Shown in pieces: positions 53,242-64,000 of a stretch of DNA of 64,000 nucleotides. Source of the DNA: Pithys albifrons albifrons (lineage: Eukaryota > Chordata > Aves > Passeriformes > Thamnophilidae). The stretch's first letter is position 1. Every line of letters begins with the position of its first letter. The stretch covers positions 89,183,431 through 89,247,430 of the forward strand of contig NC_092461.1 in assembly GCF_047495875.1 (NCBI RefSeq), read 5' to 3'. The notes beneath the pieces were generated by a model. The model was given only the letters and a program-made list of their open reading frames with translations, had not been told where the DNA came from and searched no databases. Both the position numbers and the translations under genes were made by a program.

Positions 53242-56200
53242 TTACTACTTTGAATCATGAGTGAGGAGAAGAGCCCTCAGCAATAATTGCTCCAGTGAAA
53301 CAAAAATCATTGCAATTCCATGCTGATTTTTAAAATTTCTTTTGGACTTCCTTTTTGTCTGCTTTTCTTAATCCAACATATGCTGCACCGACTTTCCATT
53401 AATTTTTTGAACTGGCATCTTGAATTTTGACCTTTGTAAGTAAGATGCCTTGTCTCTCTGAGACACGTGTTCTTTTGTACTTCTAATTTCTATCTTCCTT
53501 CCAATAGTTCTTCATAATTTTTTCCATTTTTTCATTTACCAGATCTTTGGTACCTTTCAAATGCTAAATACTCTCCCATATATCCTTAGTAACCATGCTG
53601 GATTTTTCTGTCCTTTTTAATATTTAGGTTTTATTGGATGAATGTAGATTGCACCCTCTCTAACTGTACCTTAAATAATTGCCACTTAAGGGAATTAAGA
53701 AGTACAAGGGAAGGAAAATGCTGACCCATAGACTAAGCAGAAGGAAAAAACGTTCCCACTGGGTCCAATTTCCTAAGAAGGACCATCAGGATAGTGACTA
53801 GGACCTGAAATTATGGGCTGAATGACCTCTAAAAAATTATCAGTTCAAAGAGGAGCTTGTCTATAACTGTTTGCACTAAAGGAAATGAAGATAGGTAGAA
53901 GTCTCACAGAAGAAAGATTGCTTCACTTTCTTGGAGAACGTATAAGAGTGTAATATGAAACTATATCTCATAAAAGTACATCTCATGTTGGCTGTCTGTA
54001 ATTCTTGTATCATGTCAAAAAGCCGTGGAGACAGACATCATAGCTCTTGACTCCCAGAAGACCAGTTAGTGGGGATCCCCTTTATCTAAATGCAAAGATA
54101 TAAAGTACATCTTCTGAATTTGAGATATTTTATGCATGTCTTGAATTTATTGTAGAGAGTGTGTGCTCATCAATATCTAATGTCAAAGAAATGGTTTGTA
54201 ACAAGGTAACCACTGCAGATTTAATACAGATGTTTTCATTCTCTGAGTCATTACAATATGATTTTCATATAATTTTCTCTGATAGTAAAAGGGGACCTGA
54301 AAGTGAATACAATTTTCATTTAAATTACATAGGAGCCTGAGCATTAATGAAGGCTTTGGACTGTGGACAGTACAGATCACTGGTTCAGACTCCACAGGCC
54401 TGGATGCAAGGTTTCAAACTGGTAGTTTAAGTGGATGCAATTCCAGTTGCTTGGGTGTGGGAGGTACAGGAGGTGTCCAACTTCCAGAAGCAGAGTTGCT
54501 GGACAGGCTTTTGCAATGTAGTTAGAAGGACTTCTCAGGTATTTAATGAACATCAGTTATTGATTGTCATAATCCCTGCTTCAATAAGATTTCAGAAACT
54601 TAGATTATTGTTGAAGGAAGAGTTTTTCATTAGTAAAACTTTTCTAAATGGAGAGTTTCCATACTTTCCATACTTTTCTAAGTGGAGAGTTGGTTGCTCT
54701 ATAGTGTTTGGGGTTACAGTGTATAATGTACACACAAAGGAGTATTAAGATCACTGCCATACTATGTACTAAACTAGGTTCCTACCTCTTTTGTACCTTG
54801 CCAAAACAGACCTTCTTATTCAAACTCTGGGAAGTAACAGCAGATCATGGTTCTCAGAAAACAGCTTTTAGGAGATATAAAAGAGTCAACCAACTTAAAA
54901 GTAATAGGATCTGGAGGAAACATAAAATAAAAGCATCAATTGATAGCAAAGAAAGATAAAACTGATGATCAAGTTGTCTCAAGAGCCATCAAAAGGTTTT
55001 AGGCAAACATTCTCAATGTAACATCAATTTTGGATTTGGCATATGTATCTATAATTCAGAATGGAACTTGAAGAATTTTAATTTAGGGGTTACTAAGCAA
55101 TTAATTGTTCAATTAGTAAAATAGTTTTAGTAGTTGTTAGAATATTTGAGTAAGGTAAAATTAAAAAGAAGGAGCCATTGTGAAACATTTGGAGTCCTGA
55201 CATATTAGTGCCTGTCACCACCATGAAGTGCCTGTGGGATAAAGCTGCTTCAAGTCAACTCAAGTTAGCCTTGTGTGGTAGGGATTTATCTGTAAATCCT
55301 TACTGTTCCAATAGTATTCATTATTATATTATTTGTTGATGCTTTTGTTTGTAATTCACCTTCCTCTGAGCAAATTCAGCCACTGTCAAAATTGTCAGTA
55401 AAATTTGCTGAGCTACTTTTGCACACAACCTAAAGACCATCCACTTTGCAATGTCGGTGCCTTCTTTCTGTGGTGAGTTTTCTGTACAAGGCACAGGAAT
55501 AAGCTTCAATCTTATGTCCTCATTGTGACATGGGAGACTTTTAGGCATATTCAAATTTTATATTTTTTTAAATTTTGTCAACATCTAGGCTTTGCTTAAA
55601 CTCTCAGGTTTTTCCCTTTTTTCTTTTTTTTCCTAAGATTTTCTAGGATTTTCAAAATAAATGCATATCCTTTCACATTAGCATTAATAGGTAAACTATT
55701 TTTGCAAATGTTTTTTTAAAGAAATCATTACAGAACTTGTAGTCTGATTGCTCCTGATGCTGATTGGCAGAAGTAAGTTTCTTGGCTAATGCAGAAGTAC
55801 AGATATGGTTGAATGAAACAGTAGATTTAAAATTGTACTTCAGGCTAAAACTTAAAGTTTATATGATAAAGCTTCTAATGCATTTGAATTTATCTTTCAT
55901 TTGCATAACATAGGACTACATTAAATTTCTCAAAGTGGTTCCCTGTTTCTCCAAATACTGTTGTGTACCTGCTACCTACTTAACTGGGCGTATTTGTCTA
56001 AAGACTGGTGTAACATTAACATCTGTATTTTCAATAGATTTTACTAATTTATTTTTGCATTTCAGGTACTATTATTTCAAAGAGAAGGTAATTGTTGCCC
56101 ATAGACTGATGCTCCGCCTTGTTAGAAAGAAACATGAAAATAGATTTAAAAGTTACAGATAAGAAAACTTCTAATAGACTTGTACAGTATAGGATGAATA

Positions 56201-59200
56201 TAGCCAAATATAGTTGTCATTTTTCAATAATTCCTTACTATAAATAGATCAATATGGCCAGTGTTGTTCAAGGATTTACTACTAGATTCCATATTTGAAG
56301 AACTATTAGAACATATGTCCTAACCTTTTAAGATACTGAGGTGGTTTTCAAGAAGTCTGAAGAGTTTTGGAAAGGCCATGTTCTCTGACTAGCTCATATA
56401 TTTATTATTAAAAACGTCGCCTGAATGACATATAAGTAAGTATAATTTCTAATGCTCTGGCAAACAAGTACAGTGTCATATAGAAGAAATTGCTGTGTTC
56501 AGGACAGGGAGAAATAAAACCAATCCAAGTTTTCAGTCTGTATTGTGCTACAGTATAGATTGGAAACAGCAAGATGTTTTCCAATAATTAAAGGCCTTAG
56601 GCTTCTAAGATGCTTAGATCTAAACATGGTTATTGTTACAGCTATATGAGGTAGGAGATAACTTAAGCAGTGTCTTTTCATTCCGGTAAACTTTTATATT
56701 TTTTTGATTACATTGTTTAGAAATTGAGTTCTAAGTGTATTGAATTGGTATAGATGTCTCTCAGCAAGGTAAGGACTGTGAGTTTCTAAACAATACTGAG
56801 ATACAGGTTTGTATAGTTGGGTAAATTTTTTATTTTATAAGCTGCAATAGATATGTCAGTCATGAAATATAAAACTGAATTTATTTAATTGCTGTCATTA
56901 CTTTGCCATGGCAATACTGTATTTATGTTTCACACATTGCTAGAAGTATCTGTAATAAATTTATGATTCTGTAGTATCATGATTTGGTTTAATTTTTATC
57001 ATATAAAACCAGAATTTCATTCCCAATTTTTTGTATTTAAAGACTTGTTAATCTGCATTAGTTTCTTAGTTTGGTATGGATTCTGAGCTGACTGTTCTAT
57101 CACCTGACAGCGACTGATAAAGCATCCGTGCAGAAAGTGTCAGAAAAGGTTAATATTTATTGATTTTATGGCGCTACAACCAATGTAGTTTTGCCATCAA
57201 AGATGTATGGCCACCAGCAATGGAATCTGTAAAACTGCAGGTTGGACGCTAGTTTTTATTATAACCTATGCCAATGTTCTGGCCTTAAAAAATGACAGAT
57301 ATTTAATTTAAGACAAAAGGCTTTGAATGTGCAGCTACTGTATACCTGCAACAGGATTTAGTATTCTAAAATGAAAACCAAGCACAGCACTTTTAAAGTT
57401 TAAGGTGGAGGGGGGATGAGAACCACGCAACCTTGAATTGCAAATGACAATCACATTTAGCCTTTTCATCCACTTAACTATGTGCTATTGATCTGTAGAA
57501 GGTGCCCAAGCAAGTGATAGCTGAAATTATGAGCAATAAAGGGCTTGCTTCTTCAAACAAAAAAGTATATAATTAGTAGGAGCGGAGGAGGGGGCAGAGC
57601 CTGTGTTTGGTTTTAAAGGCATTTAAATGCCATGAACTGAGTGCAGCAGCAGTGTTTAAGAGTACACAAGGAGAAATCTGGTTGCCTTGAAGCATAAATC
57701 CATGGTCTGGTTGCAGCTTGTATGTAAAAATTAGGCGTGCACTCCCGCCTTTACATTTATCTCCATCAGGGTTTGCCTGACAGAAAGACAATCTGTTGGT
57801 TTGCCTACATCAGCTAGGGAGAGGAAAATCTTGTGAAGCTTTGGTTCTTCTAAATGCATCTGTAGTTTACACTTTATTCTATTTCTCTTTTAGCTGGCTC
57901 TTGATATCAGCCAGTTCTGTTGATACTTCAGAAAGGTTTTCCAGAAGATGGGAGAATACTTACTGAAAATTAGTCTACTAAAATACATATAGACATGCAT
58001 AGAGCTTATATAAGCAGCTTTGTAGGAAATATTAGCAGGATCTGGCCTCAGATTTTAAGAATCTGGGTTTAATTAGTATTTATTACAGAATTGATATTTT
58101 TATGAGACAGTTTTGCATGCAAATTTTTCTCCCCTACTTTCTTCAAGGTTCGACATCAGGGACAGCAGTAACAATGGGTTTGTTTTTGAACAAAACCTAA
58201 CCATAATTCAGCAGTGAGAAACTCTTATTCTAACATGCCTAGTAGAATAAATTGCATGGCATACAGTAAACATGCTTTAGGTTGCCTCTTCTCTGTACCA
58301 CATTTTTCTGTGGAGCTTTATACCACCAGTTTGTCTGGGTTCTTTCTCCCTAGACAGCTTACCCATTTTATTGTGCTCATTTAGAGGAAAGAAAAACTGT
58401 TTGTCTCCTTGAAAGGCAAGAGAACAGTGAGTGGAAAACTACTTTTATAGCTAAAATACCATTATAATATATGGCAACTAAAATTCTAAAATTGAAAGAG
58501 AAGATACAAGAGAAAACCTTAAATCACTTTTTTAAAGCCACTGACAATTTGAAATATTCCCATGAAGATTTCTATTTTTTGTCTTCCTTCCTTGAGCTTA
58601 GTAAAATGTGATTTTTAGAATGATTTTTACAATAACTTGTTTAATTTCAATAACTCAGATAAGATCCATTCCTCATATAACTCCACCTTTTTTATTTTAA
58701 TGACTATGTCATTAATCTAACATTTTCCATTTTTATTGGGCTTCATTTTTTTCCCCCCCTTCTGATGTCTTTAAATTATGGCTATGAAATGGCACGCACT
58801 CAGCAGTGGCTTGGAGTGGCTGCATTTTTACATCCCTTTTACCCCTTTAGTCTCATGTTTTTAATTTTCAGTACAGCCAGGTGCCAACGACATTGTGGCT
58901 GTATAGTGTCCGTAAGTGACTTCCAGGCTACAGCTCTGGATGGCAGCTTAATGACAGAAAGTTTTTCAAACACTTTATTTCATTTTTTTTTAAATTAAAT
59001 ATTACTGCTATGAACTATTTGTTATACTTTATGACACCTTCACCCCAAAATTGGTTATTACCATACATAATGATTGATATGTTGTTAGCTGATTTTAACA
59101 AATGGTTTTGTAGAATTATTACTTAATTCATAATGTAATTAATTTTTAGTGCCCAGCAATACAGAATTGAAGCCATATATTTGTTTTACATTGCTTAACT

Positions 59201-62200
59201 ATGAGAAGACTGCATTGCTTAAAACATCATTCATTGAATAAATAAAATTAGTTTATTACAAACTTTGCCCACACATATTTGATATAAAAACTAAAGGATA
59301 AGGAAGAAAATAGTTATTTTGAGACTATAGCTCACTGAATGATTACATGTGCTTGCGTGCCCTCCTTATGCCTAAGTGAAATGGTAAGGAAAATTAGGAG
59401 CCCAGAAACATCTTATAATTCAAATTCTGTTTGTACTCCCCAGGCTTTGTGATTGATCTTTAGATACGGGATATGAAATGGTCCATCAGGTTAGGATTAC
59501 GATTCATCTGTGGTAATGCTTCCCTAAACACCTGTTTATGTGCACTCTGTGTGTGTGTTGCCAGCAGTGCTGCAGAATCGCTGAGTGTCTACAACAAAAG
59601 GTAGTATTTTCTTGTATTTCATGAAAAAGTCAACCTGGGCCAGAAATTATTACATCATAATTCAGATCTGAGTCATGGATAAAAGCAAAACAATGTTGTT
59701 GAAATCACTGTATCCCTATTTACAAAAAAAAATTAAGTAGAAGAGTATTTCCTTAAGAACTATCATCATAGCTTTACTTTGGGCGTGGAAATGCATTGGT
59801 GATCATTAGTGTGAGTGTTACAGCATTATTGCCATTCGGGACAAGTGTGACTGCAGGCACCTGTGTGCCAGCTCCTCCTGCCCCTGGTACAAACCAGCTC
59901 CACTTGGGAACCCCCTTCGCTGCTCTGGTAGCGACTGAAAGCAGAGCATGTGAACTTCAAGGCAGCAGTGCTGGGGGGCCAGCCCTGACTAATCATTCCC
60001 AGTGAAGCCAGGAACAGTATTGTGTTAGAGTGGGTTTGCCTCCGGCCGAGCCGCTGTGCAGCTGGGAGGTGAGGAGTCAGGGCCCTCTGCGCTGCGGAGC
60101 AAAGGCTGGTCTTTATTTCATTATTCGATGTCAGGGGAAAAGGTACTGTCTCTGGAATGCTGAGATGGTAAGAGGTGTTTGTGCTGATACAGAATAGTAG
60201 ATGGACAAAAGTCTTTCCAACCCTGCATAATCCTGCTCACTGCTCATAAGCCTGAACGCTGTGTCTTGTATGCAGAGACACAGGAGTGCTTCAAATGGGG
60301 CATGAGGATACCTTGCTTTTTAGTAAATATTGCAACTGCCCTCACAGATTGGTGGAATATGCCGTGGCATTTAATTCTTAATAATTCTCTGTTATAATTT
60401 TCTTTAGTTAATCAATTGCATTTCTATTTATCCACAGTTTTGTCAAGTGTTTCTGGATGTAACACTTCATGAAATAATTTATTCAGGCTTTCTTGAGCCT
60501 TCTTGCTGAAGTTATAAATTTGATTGCATTGCTCTATTGACTGAAATGTTACAGAGCAGTTAGCTTTTATTGTATTTGTAGGGTAAAATATGTGATTTTA
60601 TTGTTCATTTTTATATCTCAGATATCATCTTTTATTAGAATTTTGAACCGTATCATCTTCAGGGTAAGATTTATCCACAGTGCTAAGTACACATTTTAAA
60701 ATACTGATCATTTAACCCGTAATTCATCTTAAAAGTTAGATTTTGAGTTTTGGTACAACTAGAAATAAAGGGTTTTAAGTAAGCATAATTTCTGTTGCAG
60801 TACTTTTTTCTCAAGAGACACTCATAAGAGTTACAATATCCATCCCACACCTTCTTTTTGCTTCAGGAAGGAAAGAGCAGCAGTAACTGTCTGCAGTGTT
60901 GTGTCAAGACTCTGCCCCGTCCCTCTTTGATTGCTCTTGGGTCTGGGTATGACAGGCAGAAGTGGAAAGGTCCCTCTCCTGTGTGGCTGTATATAGTCTA
61001 AATCACAATGTTGTAATAATAATTTCACTCTGCACTAATCTTGTGCTATTACATGTGATTGAAGCTGAGATATTAGTATTTATGGTCCCTGATCAAATAA
61101 TGCAGTCTTGAAACACACTTTACACTCTCTTCTCCTCTAGGATTATTTTCTTCTTTATTTTGTTACAAGAGGAGTTTAGGCAATTATTTGGGGTAAATGA
61201 ACTGTATATTACTTTTGTAGTAAGTTTAGATTTCACAGAAGTGCAGCTTTAAAAATACTTGTTGATTTTGGAGGAAATACAAAATTCCCTAAGTGTTTAA
61301 AGCCATAATTTCTATAACAAATATGTAATACGCTCAAATGTAACTTTTTCTTCACGGATATTTTGCTTAAAATTCCAAAGTTTTTTGTATGTATCTAAGC
61401 CCCAAGAAAATTATGTCAAGTGTTACATTTTTAAATGTATCCAGTTTCTGTGAACAACTTACTCACGCATTGTGTTTTTTCAGCAGCAGCTTTTGCACAT
61501 TAGTTCAATTCACTATGGGGTGCTGGAAAACATTTCCTTCAGCTTATGTGTAATGTTAATGAGGCCTCACCAAGATGGGGTGTGGATGAGTCAGGTGATG
61601 TGTTCTGTTTCCCCTTATGTCATCATCTTTATTTTTCTCAATAATGCATTGCAGTCAAGGCAATAGTGTTATGGGTAACTTTTAAATTATTGAATAGTCA
61701 GGCTAATATTTAAAGATGAAATATTTAAACATCACTGACAATTTGGGAATTTTGACCCAGACAACCAGTTTTTATTTTTGCTGCTGGGGAGCAATTGTAA
61801 TCAGTGTTCTGAGGTTTCAAATTGTCATTTAGGTTCCTACAGTGGAAGAAACGTTACTGATAAAAGTGTGCTTTATTCCTTTTTTAGTGTCATTTGAGAT
61901 AGAGAAAAGGTTGGGACAGATGCTAAAGAGCTGGTTTCATTTTTCAGAAAATGCAGTTATTAATTAATGCAATTCATAACTAATCCTCACAGATAAACTA
62001 ACTCATTGAAACTTCATTGTGATGTGGGGGGGAAAAAGAATAGCTGTAATTTTGAGGAAAATTCTCTGTATCTTTCATATCAAACTGAGACAGCAACTCC
62101 CTATCTTAAGCGTACAATGAAAATTAGCTTCTTGCTTTGCAAAATGACTTTATTTTGTGACTGTGTGTATATGCCTGTCCATATCTGTTAATGAAATCCT

Positions 62201-63414
62201 CGTCAGTGATGAATTTGATAACAATCAGGAAGTAAGATTATTCAGATAGTAAAGCTCTCAAGGTAAGTAGTTGGTCTTTCAATGTACTTTTAAAGCCCTA
62301 AGCTTTGACAGTGGAACCTATGAAATTGTCATGAATATCTTTAATTTCCTAATCTTCCCTTTTAAAAAATTTTAGTGTATTTAATGAGTAGAGAACCCAT
62401 ATTATACAATTCAGGAACAATCCAGATAATTTCAGATCCGTAGCAATAGAGAGAGGAAATGGGGTAATTAAAGATAAATTAAAGTCCAATTTTGTAAGCA
62501 TGTTACATGCTTAACTATCTTGTAAATATCCAGCTTTCCAGTGAAATTGCATTGGACTCACAGTTCAAACATGCATGTATGGAAGAGGCATCATTCAGGC
62601 TTAGTGAGGGAGTCAGTGGAAGGCCCAAGCCAAGTCCCAGCCTCCTTAAGGGCTAGTCTTCCCCTAATAGAGGGCATATTTTCAAAATGAAATTTCACCT
62701 GTTCTACTGTGGTGAAGATATATATTAGTAGTGATATGCACTGCCTTTAATAATGTGGCTAAAGGAAAAGGAAATGCTGGGCAGGGCTCTATTTCAAAAG
62801 TAGTTGCTATGCACATTAGGAGTAAAGTGGGGGGACATGCACAGAAATGTGCTCTTGTATTTCAGAGAGAAGAAACAGAGTGTTTCCCTTACTGCTGGCA
62901 CAACTTGCTGCTGATAACAGTCTTCCGTAAGAAAGTCTCTTCTGTAATTACAATAGCAAACCTGGTCAGCAGCACCAAATCTAAAATTCCTTTCTGACCA
63001 ACAGTGCCATTTCATACCTAGATTTACTGGTCAAGGATATTAATCTCAAGGAGTATTTTTGTGGTGGGGATTGTTGGTAAATACTGCTGCCTTCATTTGA
63101 ATGAGATCTATAAGCTGGCTGACATGACTCCTGGTAATAGCTCTGAATTTACGGATGATGTAAAGATGTACAGGTGTGGTTCGCAGTACCTCTGTTTCTT
63201 TGTGCTCTGTAGACTAATGTGCAATCATGCCCTTCACCTTAAGCAGGCACAAGTGAAGCTTTGCGTGACTTGTGCTGTTTCAGCCTTTGTACCACAGAAC
63301 AGCAGACAGCACAAACAAGAAAGCTTGAATAAGGTTTTCCTCATTGTCTGAAATTGTGCAAAAATAGATAGAACAAATGTAAAATCTGTATAACTCCTAA
63401 AACTTTGCTATGTG
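53242..63414 (+). other. Downstream intron, last part; no gene recognised
   Basis: Mostly AT-rich intronic sequence. A short direct duplication of TTTTCTAA(A/G)TGGAGAGTT lies at about 54640-54692. A GC-rich patch at about 59840-60110 contains several CpG sites, but no exon or promoter signal could be defined. No further zinc-finger exon, RNA gene or well-supported transposon was found. Confidence 0.55.
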
Positions 63415-63660
63415 TTGTCAGGGGTTGGGTGACGGGAAGGACAGAGTATTCAAGCAAATTTTGATCAGCAAGAATCATTAGCTGCAGGTGGCCTCAGCTT
63501 AAGTAGCTCTGAATACAACCATCTTAGGGTGGGAGACATTTAACCTTCATCTAGTCCAGGAAAATTAAAAAATTGGTTAGCCCTCATCCCCCATATATAC
63601 TTTGTCTGCAGCTCCAGGCAGGAGTTCAGCAGAGCTGATATTTGGCCTCTTTTCCCTTAA
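63415..63660 (+). repeat. Possible small retroviral LTR-like segment
   Basis: Starts TGTTGTCAGGGG. About 175 bases in it has CATATATAC, a TATA-like element, followed by a GCAGCTCCAGGCAGGAG stretch, and overall it has the look of a short avian LTR. The 3' end, CA terminus and target duplication could not be fixed. The rest of the window to 64000 is AT-rich with nothing recognised. Confidence 0.25.
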
Positions 63661-64000
63661 TTTTAATAGTTGTCTTTGAAAGAAATTGCCAAATTATTAA
63701 ATGTGTAATATCACAGCACTTAAAGCATATAATTTTAAAACAGTCATGTATAATATTCTTTTATGTGCATATGTAGTAAAGTGCACTTATATTTTCCTTC
63801 GTGTTTGATCATTAGCAGATATATTATAATGTCAATATATGCTATGAATGATATTTTAAACAAACCTGCTACTGACTTGGCTGTAAACTTGTGAAAAACA
63901 TTGGTTTCACCTTAAGGTTTTAATTTCCTTATGTTTAGTATAAAATCGATACTTTAAGGGTGACTAAAATAACAACCAGACAGTATTTACTGTTTTATGC

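Noticed and set aside
59519..60130. Possible next ZNF407 exon in the GC-rich patch
   Set aside because: No acceptor in the needed phase leads into a frame resembling the expected C-terminal region, and no finger or known segment is seen.

Overview
The window looks like bird nuclear DNA. It is AT-rich intronic sequence carrying a 5'-truncated CR1 LINE whose tail is the avian-type ATTCTGTG repeat, part of an LTR typical of avian (probably Neoaves) endogenous retroviruses, and a complete young class III (ERV-L/spuma-like) endogenous retrovirus. No bacterial or viral genome organisation is present. Species and family calls are from memory of sequence types; no database search was run.

Host gene. 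Three short exons on the + strand (1518-1601, 16099-16219, 43571-43749) have consensus splice sites and matching phases. Together they encode consecutive C2H2 zinc fingers. I recognise the protein as the C-terminal finger cluster of ZNF407. The window starts inside one intron and ends inside another, so both ends of the gene lie outside. The introns are about 14.5 kb, 27.4 kb and more than 20 kb.

Endogenous retrovirus, 3812-10191. It sits in the 14.5-kb intron in the same orientation as the gene. It has a perfect 5-bp target duplication (TGCCT), two LTRs of 690 and 689 bp that differ by one substitution and one T-run indel, a tRNA-Lys1,2-type primer binding site with a 2-nt insertion, an intact gag, an intact pol (protease, reverse transcriptase, RNase H, integrase), and no env. 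Gag and pol share one frame and are separated by a single UAG. The UAG is followed by a strong hairpin and a possible pseudoknot, which suggests gammaretrovirus-style stop-codon readthrough in an element that otherwise looks class III.

Rest of the window. The introns hold the CR1 (39903-40458), a minus-strand avian LTR fragment (52757-53241), several older repeat fragments, a few simple repeats and small tandem duplications, and a 10-bp perfect hairpin. The other open frames are short, lack recognisable domains and are regarded as chance. No tRNA, rRNA, CRISPR or other RNA gene was recognised.

Most notable points: the intact env-less gag-pol element with its UAG readthrough cassette, a Gag N-terminus with several hydrophobic segments and no myristoylation signal, and a nearly unmutated sense-orientation provirus, with its own poly(A) signals, between zinc-finger exons of a host transcription factor.
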